Source of the DNA: Agarophyton chilense
Taxonomy: Eukaryota; Rhodophyta; Florideophyceae; Gracilariales; Gracilariaceae
Direction of reading: 5' to 3'
DNA length: 64,000 bases
NCBI GenBank assembly: GCA_030374765.1
Contig: JARGXX010000071.1
Span: 1,984,001 to 2,048,000 of the forward strand
Both the position numbers and the translations under genes were made by a program. Position 1 is the first letter of the stretch. Each line of letters begins with the position of its first letter. Below are positions 1 to 8,642 of this stretch, in pieces. Under the pieces are notes generated by a model. That model saw only the letters and a list, made by a program, of their open reading frames with translations, ran no database searches and was not told the DNA's origin.

Positions 1-53
1 GGCGCGTTGTCGTCGCCGCCGCTGTCGTTCCCGCCGCCGCCGTTGTTGCTCAT
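1..53 (-). CDS. 5' end of a Gly/Asn/Asp-rich protein leaving the left edge
   Basis: Read on the minus strand, an ATG at 53-51 opens a frame of 17 codons to the edge of the window. It encodes a low-complexity start, MSNNGGGGNDSGGDDNA. The bases upstream of it (plus side, 54-800) are ordinary spacer, which fits a divergent 5' region. The DNA is a CGN-rich simple sequence, so the frame could be chance. No domain is visible in so short a piece. Low confidence. Confidence 0.3.
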   Translation of the reverse strand, partial: MSNNGGGGNDSGGDDNA

Positions 54-796
54 TGCTGCTGCGTCGCTCTCGACGCCGGTACGTTGCGACAGTCATCGTC
101 CTCTTTGCTTTCGCTCCAAGCTTAGGCTTTCGCTGTAAGCCGGCGGCTGTGCACTCCACTGTAAACTACATCGTGTGGACACCGTATCACACGAATTGCG
201 AAAGTAATGAGGACGTGTGTCTGCCATTGCTTCCTTGCGGTTAATTAGCCGCATGTGTTGTTGAACGACATATACACGTGTGCACAACCGTCTGCGGCGA
301 CTTGAGCGTGCGGGCGCTGGCGCGCGCAAGTGCAGTCGTTGCTGTGCAGCGCTTTTGCAACGCCCACGCCAGGGGAGTTTTGCCAACATGTACATCAGCT
401 TACAACAGTTTTGATGCGTGAGCTTTTCACTCACCAACTCTTACGCATTTCGTAACACACAATCATCGTTACGCAGCTGGTCACGCGTGGATGAATCGCG
501 CCTCAGTAGTATTTGAAAGGATGCATATAATTTCGTGGTGACTTTTTTATTACAACTAAATAGTCAAAGCGTTGTGTATGAAAAGACCCACTTACCCAAG
601 AAAGTGTGAAGTTCACAGTTGCCTACTCCAGTGTGCCATGCATCCGTCCTGCTCACCGTCCACCATGGCTGCATTGTAACGTTTTCACTTTCCCTCATAC
701 GTGTAACTTCCAACTGCAAAGATGTATTAATCTGATACTTTCCAATTCTTAGTTTGCAACACCACTATGATACGTGTCTTCAACTGTTGTGTCTAG
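54..796. other. Spacer, no gene seen
   Basis: Short frames occur on both strands here (for example around 93-437) but none has a recognisable domain or a coding-like composition. The stretch probably carries the promoter of whatever starts at 53 on the minus strand. Confidence 0.5.
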
Positions 797-1057
797 ACGG
801 CCAGATCCGGGCATGTGTCAAATACATCATCGGTGTCGGGATTGTTATCAGTTCCTAGTGGCACAGGGTCGAACAAAGAGCAAGCTCGACTTTCGCCCAT
901 CGAGGTTTTGACGTCGCATGATTCGCCACAGCTGGAAGAGCAAATGAACGATACCCTGAGATCATTCGGCGTTGAGTTGAGTCGTCTTGGTATCACACTC
1001 GATTTGCAACCCGACGTCGGTGGACAGCTGTTCCAAGAAAAACAAAAAAATAGTTAG
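797..1057 (+). CDS. Possible 3'-terminal exon of an unknown protein
   Basis: After a TAG acceptor-like site at 794-796 a frame runs to a TAG at 1055-1057. It has no suitable in-frame ATG, so if it is coding it must be a last exon. It encodes a polar, acidic tail (contains SPIEVLTSHDSPQLEEQMND and SRLGITLDLQPD). The composition is protein-like, but no upstream exon could be placed. It converges on the cysteine-rich gene only 12 bp away. Speculative. Confidence 0.2.
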   Translation, partial: TARSGHVSNTSSVSGLLSVPSGTGSNKEQARLSPIEVLTSHDSPQLEEQMNDTLRSFGVELSRLGITLDLQPDVGGQLFQEKQKNS

Positions 1058-1069
1058 ATATTCTCCTAG

Positions 1070-2857
1070 TTACTCGAACGGGATCGTGAAGAGACGCTTA
1101 GAAACATACCACTGAAACCTTGGAGGCAATCCTGATGCGCCGCAGAGTGCATTTCCTCCACCTACACACGGATCGCAAGTATCATTTGCATCCGGAATAC
1201 AATTGCATGTCGTAGAATCGGGGTCGGGCTTGAAACACGGCGGACATGGATCACAGCATTTTGTGGGACATTTGTCAGGGCATTCGGTAATACTGCAATC
1301 AGGTAATCCGCAGTCAGATGGCATCACACAGTCCTTTTCACATTTCATAACGCCTTCATCACAGGTGTCAGAGCCGCACATAATCGGCTGAGTGGCGCAT
1401 TCTGACTTGTCTTTGCAATAGGTGCCGCTTCCACACTCGCAAGGCGTTGCTGACACACACGTCTTAGGAGCGTCGAAGCTAGCGGCAGCATTTGGACACA
1501 CTCCCTCTGGAGGACATTCATCTGGGTCACAGGGTTCTGTGTCCTCGCAATCGGCGGAGTCACACACAGGCCCGGATGTGCAAGTGTCCGGATATGCGCC
1601 ACAGTCCACCGACGGCATCTCACATTCGCCTGGACATTTCATCATGCCATCGTCACAGGTGTCAGAGCCGCATGTAATCGGCTGAGTGGCGCATTCTGAC
1701 TTGTCTTTGCAATAGGTGCCGCTTCCACACTCGCAAGGCGTAGCTGACACACACGTCTTAGGAGCGTCGAAGCTAGCGGCAGCATTTGGACACACTCCCT
1801 CTGGAGGACATTCATCTGGGTCACAGGGTTCTGTGTCCTCGCAATCGGCGGAGTCACACACAGGCCCGGATGTGCAAGTGTCCGGATATGCGCCACAGTC
1901 CACCGACGGCATCTCACATTCGCCTGGACATTTCATCATGCCATCGTCACAGGTGTCAGAGCCGCATGTAATCGGCTGAGTGGCGCATTCTGACTTGTCT
2001 TTGCAATAGGTGCCGCTTCCACACTCGCAAGGCGTAGCTGACACACACGTCTTAGGAGCGTCGAAGCTAGCGGCAGCATTTGGACACACTCCCTCTGGAG
2101 GACATTCATCTGGGTCACAGGGTTCTGTGTCCTCGCATTCGGCGGAGTCACACACAGGCCCGGATGTGCAAGTTTCCGGATATGCGCCGCAACTCACATC
2201 CGGTCCTGGAGCACAGGCGGCAGGGCATTTCACCACGCCTGAATCGCAAGAACCGGGATTGCTTATCGCACAATCCTGTGGCACAACACATGCATCGTTT
2301 TCACAAGCACATTCGCAGGGAGGATCGTCGATGATGACAGCGTTGCACCACTGACCCCTGCCGGTGCAGACTGGAACTCCAGCGTATACAGTGTCCGACC
2401 CAGATTGGCAACTCACTACACCGTGCGTGTAGACGTAGAGCCTTTCACAACAGTTGAGACCTGTGAAAGAGGTGGCGGGACAGGTGATCGAAACAGTCGT
2501 CGGTGAGCCGGATACAGAATCTTTGCACGGGAACCGGCCCGGACGAACTGTTTCGAGTACTTGATTGACGATATTGACGTGAATGTCGTCCTTTAGAACG
2601 CATCCATCAATGACGGAATATTCCACCGAAATTCCGGAGCTAGAAAGAGTAAACTCGACGGAACCGACTTCTCGCTGATCGCGGCCGGCAAACAAGGTCT
2701 GGGAGCCTGATTGGAAGGTGTCATATCCGCACGCAGCTAGACTGCTGGCGCGAAGGGAGAGGTGAGGTAGTTGCACCGGGCTGAATCTCTCGAGGGGATG
2801 TGCAGATGAGCTGCAAAGCAGTAATACGAATGCCGCACAGAGAGTAAAGATTTTCAT
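1070..2857 (-). CDS. Secreted cysteine-rich protein with three 98-residue tandem repeats
   Basis: A single open frame of about 595 codons. I chose the ATG at 2857-2855 over one 14 codons upstream because it directly starts a classic signal peptide, MKIFTLCAAFVLLLCSSSAH, so the product should enter the secretory route. Residues about 25-190 form a non-repeated domain with scattered Cys (ends near GRGQWCNAVIIDDPPCECAC). Then come three nearly identical repeats of 98 residues, each with 16 Cys (starting CGAYPDTCTSGPVCDSADC and containing CDPDECPPEGVCPNAA). A last Cys-rich tail (PDKCPTKCCDPCPPCFKPDP) follows. Acidic residues between cysteines could bind metal, or the cysteines could form a disulfide-rich stalk. 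I do not recognise the family. Extracellular matrix, cell-wall or lectin-like roles are guesses. No transmembrane segment is seen after the signal peptide. Confidence 0.8.
   Translation of the reverse strand: MKIFTLCAAFVLLLCSSSAHPLERFSPVQLPHLSLRASSLAACGYDTFQSGSQTLFAGRDQREVGSVEFTLSSSGISVEYSVIDGCVLKDDIHVNIVNQVLETVRPGRFPCKDSVSGSPTTVSITCPATSFTGLNCCERLYVYTHGVVSCQSGSDTVYAGVPVCTGRGQWCNAVIIDDPPCECACENDACVVPQDCAISNPGSCDSGVVKCPAACAPGPDVSCGAYPETCTSGPVCDSAECEDTEPCDPDECPPEGVCPNAAASFDAPKTCVSATPCECGSGTYCKDKSECATQPITCGSDTCDDGMMKCPGECEMPSVDCGAYPDTCTSGPVCDSADCEDTEPCDPDECPPEGVCPNAAASFDAPKTCVSATPCECGSGTYCKDKSECATQPITCGSDTCDDGMMKCPGECEMPSVDCGAYPDTCTSGPVCDSADCEDTEPCDPDECPPEGVCPNAAASFDAPKTCVSATPCECGSGTYCKDKSECATQPIMCGSDTCDEGVMKCEKDCVMPSDCGLPDCSITECPDKCPTKCCDPCPPCFKPDPDSTTCNCIPDANDTCDPCVGGGNALCGASGLPPRFQWYVSKRLFTIPFE
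1336..2194 (-). repeat. Tandem repeat, 294-bp unit, about 2.9 copies, inside the Cys-rich gene
   Basis: The same sequence recurs with an exact period of 294 bp (for example the 20-mer catcatgccatcgtcacagg at 1636 and 1930). Copies differ at only a few bases, including at silent positions. The unit is a multiple of three, so the frame is kept. The copy nearest the 3' end of the gene (about 1336-1640) is the most diverged at its edge. This points to recent duplication or gene conversion. Confidence 0.9.
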
Positions 2858-2960
2858 GGTTTGAGCCCACCTGCCTGACTTTCGTACACCAGCAAACAAA
2901 TGAGAGAAGTGGTGAAGACGATGCTGTAAGCGAAACGGTGTAGAGAGCGCGCGAACTGGC

Positions 2961-2971
2961 TTTTAAATAGG
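2961..2971 (-). promoter_or_regulatory. TATA-like box upstream of the Cys-rich gene
   Basis: On the minus strand the sequence reads CTATTTAAAA, about 105 bp upstream of the chosen ATG. Position and composition suit a TATA element, but it was found by eye only. Confidence 0.3.
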
Positions 2972-3185
2972 CAGTAACTAACCCGCGTCACAAACATGCA
3001 CAGTTGATCTGGCTGAGCTGACCTCCATTGATCTGTAATACTGTACAAGGACAAGAAATAATTTCGACAAGGCACGGTCACCTACCCAGCGGCTAGGTGG
3101 CCGTGATGCCATAATCGCAATGGAACTGAGCATGAATCGTATAATCGATTATGAGGTAGACATACTGCAAAGAACGAGAGTAGAC

Positions 3186-3275
3186 TACACCCCTTCCCTA
3201 TAAATGTAATCTGTTGGCGTGACACCTGAGAATTGCGTGCGGTGCTCAACTGCAGGTGCACAAAGCGTAGATACT
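3186..3275 (+). repeat. Diverged direct repeat, copy A
   Basis: A block of about 90 bp containing a TATA-like CCTATAAATGTAAT followed by GAGAATTGCGTGCGGTG and GCAGGTGCACAAA is found again, diverged and with small gaps, at 3764-3854 on the same strand. It has no coding potential. It may be a duplicated promoter or the remnant of a dispersed repeat. Confidence 0.55.
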
Positions 3276-3763
3276 GTCCATACCGTGTTGCAACGCGCGT
3301 GACATTTGGCGACGCGTACATGACGCAATGAGCTTCCATGAATCTGCATGACATCACCTTTTGAACGACGCAATGGTTGCACCGCGTCCTATTTATTGCG
3401 ATGCCCTCAAGAAACGTTCGCTCATGCTGCCGAACTGAACAAAAAATCTAGGATGATTTTGCTGCAGATCGCTTTTAAAACGTTGCTTCTCCCAACTTGT
3501 GTAGAAACATTTCAAGATATTTTGGTAATTAGCTGTGACCTCCTCCTGCTTAATTGTTGTGCTGTCATAAGCAGAAAAATAACATCGCTTTACGCTAGCA
3601 AATGATCACGTGGCACAGATTGTCTTGCCCAGGGCTGGGGCTCATCCACAACATACGTTGGTACATATCCTTGGTTACCCGAAAATACAGAAAAACATCG
3701 AATAAGGAGATCGAGGAAAGAGAAAAAAAACTGCCCCAACAACCGACATGATGTGTTCCCTCC

Positions 3764-3854
3764 AACCCCCACCCCCTATACTTAAAAAAACTGTAATTTG
3801 TTGACTGAGAATTGCGTGCGCTGCCCAAGTGCAGGTGCGCAAATCGTACATACT
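3764..3854 (+). repeat. Diverged direct repeat, copy B
   Basis: Second copy of the block at 3186-3275. The shared core is GAGAATTGCGTGCG, then GCAGGTGCGCAAA and a shared TACT. The C-rich lead-in and a TATA-like stretch are also kept. Confidence 0.55.
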
Positions 3855-5288
3855 CAGGCCTTCTTCGATTCGGAACGTTTTAAAATGTTCCGAAAATGTG
3901 CCGAATCCAATTTCCAATCCTGTGTGAGTTGGAAAGGAATTTCAAAGCTCAAATTTGCAAAAACGGTACTGTAGCTCAGAAATCAACACTTTTTTTTTCA
4001 TTTGATGCTGCCGGTGCTTGACCTCATATGAGGTCAAATTTTTTGTCGAATAGACCACAAACAATCCGTTACCACCCGTCTGTTGTGCAACTTTACCATT
4101 TGTAGATTAAGGTTTCAGATTTTTCGCTACTTTACGCATTTGCAGCACAATGGCGCAAATGCGTGCAAATGCATACACGCAAAAATTAATAATTGTTGCA
4201 CGCATTTTTTTTGTTGAGATTTTCAGTCTTGTCTGTAGCGTGTGTGAAGATCAGGCCTCGGTTTTGTGTCCTTCCTCTCCGGGAGGCACCACCGCCGTCG
4301 CTGTTTATTTGTACCCTAAAAGAGCTGATGATGTCAGCACTCGGGGTGCGGGTGTAATACGACGCAACATTTGCAACGCAAAGTAAGGTTTACGCAACAT
4401 ATTTTAATTACGCACAATGCTACGAGGATGGCCCATGTTCCAGACATATGCCCAATTCTTTTCGGATGATCAACAGTCCAAGCTTGGGGTGGTTGCATTT
4501 TTATCGTGACAACGGTTGCGGGGCACTGGTGAGTTGCATAAGAGCTATAAACAAGTGAGGTATTGAGGAGGGAAGTTCTAAATCAACGCAACTCTCCGTG
4601 ACCGTTTGGCTCTCATACGAATAAATATTGTCTGGTGAGCTGGAAAACACAAACTTGAGCAAGTTGGTCATGTGATGTATTATCCGCGCTGATCCATCCG
4701 ATTACAAAGATAAATCCCATAAACCACCGCTTTTGCTTTTTGCCACAACGGACATTGCTGCAAGGCAGTCAGGCAGCGCAGATGATATGTGCGGCATGGC
4801 GAAGACGCGATGTATTGGGTGCATGCAAGGCGGATCGAGCGCATTAAAACACGAAATACAGCAGTAAATATCGGCAAGGCAGGAAAAGTGTTTCTTTCAC
4901 ATTAATGATGGAATGTGCTACTCTAATTCCTATAATCATTTGCATTATACTCCAAGCTCCACCGTAGCAGCTCGGAGAATAATAAGGAGAATGATGATCG
5001 GGCCAAATAGAGAACAGAATTCAACCACGGACAGTATGTCGTTCGACCCAAAGCATCTCAATCTCGTGTAACGCCTCGCGATATCGTGACGGACGTGTAG
5101 GCGATATCTACAACCTAAGGGGACGTCACCCTAGCTACAGTATGCCATAAGCATTCGAGCCCCCCGCAGAAGCTGCAGCGGCAGGATAGCAGTGAAACCA
5201 CACAAGTATCTAGCGCCGCACATCATCGCCCATTCCATCACCAGAGAACATGCACCCACCATTCACATGATGGACTCGCAAGGGTTAT
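3855..5288. other. Spacer, no gene seen
   Basis: AT-rich spacer with short frames only (up to about 78 codons, near 4150-4386), none with a recognisable motif. Homopolymer runs are common. I see no RNA gene. Confidence 0.5.
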
Positions 5289-5350
5289 TGTCTGGCTGCA
5301 AGGGAATATAAAAAATCCGAGGGCTCGAACCTCTCCCTCACAGCCAGACA
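5289..5350. promoter_or_regulatory. Inverted repeat flanking a TATA-like box
   Basis: The 10-mer tgtctggctg at 5289-5298 is repeated as its exact reverse complement at 5341-5350. The 42-bp loop holds a TATA-like aatataaaaaat (5306-5317). If transcribed rightward the start would fall near 5340, but only a 13-codon frame follows (ATG near 5389). A hairpin-forming regulatory site or the core promoter of a non-coding RNA are both possible. Confidence 0.35.
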
Positions 5351-5570
5351 AACAACACGTTTATCGTTGAGAGTTCCCAGGGCGAACATGGTAGTGTTCC
5401 CACAGCTTAGCCCTTGGTATGCACATTTTTGACGGTGGATTTAATGACTTGGAAGAAAGCTAGTGCACGTCATCTGTAGTCTGGAATTAAAGTACAACAT
5501 GCTCCCTCGAAGCCGAACGCCAATCACATTCAGTCCACCACAACGCCATTCCCCCCCTCCGCCCTTCGAG

Positions 5571-8500
5571 TCACGAGACGTGCGGCAGCACGCCCCGCAA
5601 GTGCAGCAGCACCGCGCGGTCCACGGAGCGCAGCGCGTCATCGTACGCGCGCGGCGCAGCGTCGCAAACGGCGCGGCCCATACGCGCGGCCACATCGCCC
5701 AGAGCGACATCTCTAACGTCGCCAGCGGCCACCAGCGCGGCTCTTCGTGTCATCTCGGCCGCACCGCGCGCGGCGGCAGCCGAGACCCGCTCGCCACCGT
5801 CCTCGCCGCGCGCGCCCTCGCCGAAGCGCGCCAGCACCTCTGCGAGATCGTCGGGCGCGCGCGCGCGGCGGTCGCGCCCCCATCGCGCGCCGCCCGCCTC
5901 CATGGCGCCTACCTGCACCACCACGTTCACCACGGCTGCGAAGCGTTCGCGCGCCGCGCCGCTTCGCGCGAAGCGTTCCATCAGACCGCATAGCGCCATC
6001 GCAGTGCGCTTCTTCAGTCCCACGCCGTACAGCGCGTCCACGTTTTCCACCATCGCGTCCATCAGCTGCACGCATCGTTGCTCGTCCCTCTCCACAATTA
6101 CGTCCTCGAATTCCGCCAGGTTACTCAGCGCCGCCCGCGAAAGTAGCCCCACGAACGCACTCATTACAACTTGGCTCTCCTTCTTCCCAACCACTCTGCC
6201 CGCAATCTTCACCAGTATCTCTCCCATGTATCGCACGCCCTCTTGCGGAAACCGCAGCAAAATCGTCTCCAGGATCTCCACCGCCGCCAGGCACCCTCGA
6301 TCCTTCACCTCCCCGATCGATCTTAGCAGTGTCGACTTCAACATCCCCCCATACTCACTCATGAACTGGTGCCCGCCCAGCAGCGTGTAGCTCTCCATCA
6401 GCTTGAACACCTCCCGCAGGTTGTCAAAGTCCGCCCCGAGAATTCTCTCAGTCATCGGGAACAGCCCCCGCAATTCCGCCGTATACTCCGTGCTTGCTCC
6501 CAGAAGTGCCGCCCACAACTCGCACCCTTCTTCCACCAGGTACAGACCGCCCCCTTCTTTGCTCATGTCCACCGAGAATCGAAGCACCCCTAGAATCACT
6601 GCCATCATCGCCTCCGTCGCAATGCATACCGGCCCCACTTTCCTCATCAGCGCCGACAGCAGTTGCACGATTGATGTTCGTAGTAGCACCTCCCCGCTGG
6701 AGCTCTTCTCCGCTCCCCCCAAACTAATCGACTTTTCTCCGAGCTCTACCTGCGCTGCCAGACGCTCGTTCGTGTGCTCAGAAATCATCCCTGTGTTGTC
6801 CCACATTTGCGGCAGTGCGCTTGCAATCATGTTCACGTGCGGAGCCACATCGTGCGCTGCGCATCTTTCTACCAAACTTGTTACAGTTCCCAGAATGTCC
6901 CGCTTTGTTTCAAACGCGTCACACTTGCGGATCAGCCGAAAGCAGCTCTCGAGGCACAATTGCAAGTGAGGAGCAAAGTCGCCGTCGTGGAAGCCAAGGT
7001 CCTCCACAAGCGTCTGAATTGCCTTCGCTGTTGTTAGTCCTATTACCAAATCACGATCCATGAACGTTAGAAGACGATTTAATAACGGGTAAACCACTCG
7101 CCTCGAATCCCTTGTCAGCTGCTCCGCAAACTGTGCCACAAGCCAGGCTGTGCGAGCCTGCGCGATACGATCTCCAAGCTTCTCACTATAATCCGCTTGC
7201 AGGATTACGCCTAAATGTCCATTCAACCATACCTCAAAGTCAAAAGCTCCTTGCACGTCATAAACAGCAGTCCCAACTGCTCTATAACAAGCATCTAGCA
7301 TCAACGGCTTGTCCCGCGACACTGCCTCGGCAATCTGCAGTATTTTCGGAACAATTCGAGGTTTATCGCGGATTAGCAGCAGTTTGAACAACTCTTCGCA
7401 CTCGTGTCGAAGGTTTTGTGCTCCCCATTCCGCTGCTTCTTCGTCCAGTATGAGGGACTCGGGGTCTGAAGCCCACGTGTCGACTTCGCGTTGAGTCAAC
7501 ATAAAAATCTTAGTTATCATAGTTTCGATGAGCACATCAGTGCGAGTGTCATCGAAAAACAATAGGACAATGGCTCGACATGTTTCTGCTGATATCTCAC
7601 CCTGTGGGTTAGGATTTAAGTTCGGAGCGGACTTGAACTTTGAGACGGTGGTGCTGTTGATCAGGTACGAGGGGCATTGAGCGACGCACTTCAGAAAAGA
7701 CACAGCTTGAAAACATGTGCGATCGTGCGATATGCCAGGGTTATATGCAGTGACAGTTTCGTAATAAAGATTCAGAAAGGTCGGCAGATACGGCTGAAAT
7801 TGCAGAGGATGTCGCTCATGCGTTACTCGGACCAGTTTTGAAGCCAGATGAGTGAGCCGAATCTGATTTTCGTTTCCTGTGGCGCCACACATGAACACTT
7901 GAGGGAGTTCCACGATCTTCGACATGAGGGTCGGTACGAGCGGGATGTCCGAAAGTTTCTCGCATCCGTAGCTAATTAGTCTCCGAAAACTCTTCATACA
8001 TCTAACCAATACTTCAAAGTGCTTCTTGAGCTCTTCCGTCGGTCTGGCATTTTGCAGGAGGACCTGCAAGCTCTGACAAAACTCCTGATGCAACTCTGAA
8101 AACAGCATTGGCGAAACGCGATACAGCGCTCTTCTATGGGATATCAACCGACGACTGGCCAGCTGCTTTAAAACCATGTCCATGGTCACAAGCGCGTGAG
8201 ACATAACCATAGGATCAGGTTTTTTAAACGCTTCAACTAGATCGGAAAGAAGATTCGGCCACGCATCAGGAAAGTCCAGGCGAGCAATGTATGAAATCCA
8301 AACGGATATTTGGGTTGAAATGGTGGACAATGGTTCTCCTAGCGCAGCGAGAAGACACGAACGAACGTACACTCGTTCATCGTTCGTGACCAATGACCGA
8401 CCTGCTCTGCGGCGCCAACTACGAAAAACAGCGTTCTTTCCACAAACGGCTGCTAACCATCGGACTTCCGGTTCGGTTTGATCGTTCGGTGCTGTTGCTA

Positions 8501-8642
8501 TGGCGGCCAATGATGCGAAGTAGTCTTGCTTTTCTTCTGCGTGTTTGAGGGCTTTTTCCGCTCGCTGTCTCACGTCGGCTTGATGACTGAGAGCATCTCT
8601 AAGAACAGCGTATACTCTTTCAGCAGATTCTTGGGCCGTCAT
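5571..8642 (-). CDS. IPO11: Importin-11-like nuclear import receptor (importin-beta family)
   Basis: A single uninterrupted frame of 1023 codons, close to the usual length of importin-11 (about 975-1000). The protein would carry cargo through nuclear pores together with Ran-GTP. The N-terminal 100 residues match an importin-N domain: a helical start (VYAVLRDALSHQADVRQRAE), then VRWLAAVCGKNAVFRSWRR. Next comes the conserved IARLDFPDAWPNLLSDLVEAF (about 120-140). The rest is all-helical HEAT-repeat-like. The segment CELWAALLGASTEYTAELRG near residue 705 and the helix after it resemble the LW-containing region of importin-11. The start codon is the first ATG after spacer and directly precedes the domain. 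The last 130 residues become strikingly Ala/Arg/Gly-rich (EGARGEDGGERVSAAAARGA) together with a steep rise in GC. Importin-9 or another beta-family member is the main alternative. Confidence 0.75.
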   Translation of the reverse strand: MTAQESAERVYAVLRDALSHQADVRQRAEKALKHAEEKQDYFASLAAIATAPNDQTEPEVRWLAAVCGKNAVFRSWRRRAGRSLVTNDERVYVRSCLLAALGEPLSTISTQISVWISYIARLDFPDAWPNLLSDLVEAFKKPDPMVMSHALVTMDMVLKQLASRRLISHRRALYRVSPMLFSELHQEFCQSLQVLLQNARPTEELKKHFEVLVRCMKSFRRLISYGCEKLSDIPLVPTLMSKIVELPQVFMCGATGNENQIRLTHLASKLVRVTHERHPLQFQPYLPTFLNLYYETVTAYNPGISHDRTCFQAVSFLKCVAQCPSYLINSTTVSKFKSAPNLNPNPQGEISAETCRAIVLLFFDDTRTDVLIETMITKIFMLTQREVDTWASDPESLILDEEAAEWGAQNLRHECEELFKLLLIRDKPRIVPKILQIAEAVSRDKPLMLDACYRAVGTAVYDVQGAFDFEVWLNGHLGVILQADYSEKLGDRIAQARTAWLVAQFAEQLTRDSRRVVYPLLNRLLTFMDRDLVIGLTTAKAIQTLVEDLGFHDGDFAPHLQLCLESCFRLIRKCDAFETKRDILGTVTSLVERCAAHDVAPHVNMIASALPQMWDNTGMISEHTNERLAAQVELGEKSISLGGAEKSSSGEVLLRTSIVQLLSALMRKVGPVCIATEAMMAVILGVLRFSVDMSKEGGGLYLVEEGCELWAALLGASTEYTAELRGLFPMTERILGADFDNLREVFKLMESYTLLGGHQFMSEYGGMLKSTLLRSIGEVKDRGCLAAVEILETILLRFPQEGVRYMGEILVKIAGRVVGKKESQVVMSAFVGLLSRAALSNLAEFEDVIVERDEQRCVQLMDAMVENVDALYGVGLKKRTAMALCGLMERFARSGAARERFAAVVNVVVQVGAMEAGGARWGRDRRARAPDDLAEVLARFGEGARGEDGGERVSAAAARGAAEMTRRAALVAAGDVRDVALGDVAARMGRAVCDAAPRAYDDALRSVDRAVLLHLRGVLPHVS

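Noticed and set aside
1422-2354. Several plus-strand frames of 60-114 codons across the repeat region
   Set aside because: They recur with the 294-bp period and are antisense shadows of the Cys-rich gene.
5285-5355. tRNA-like sequence on the minus strand (GGTTCGAGCCC)
   Set aside because: The D-arm, anticodon arm and acceptor pairing are missing; the visible structure is just the inverted repeat already listed.
5463-6969. Long plus-strand frames over the GC-rich end of the importin gene
   Set aside because: High GC removes stops on the opposite strand; composition (Arg/Pro/Ser-rich) is typical of shadows and the sense frame has clear homology.
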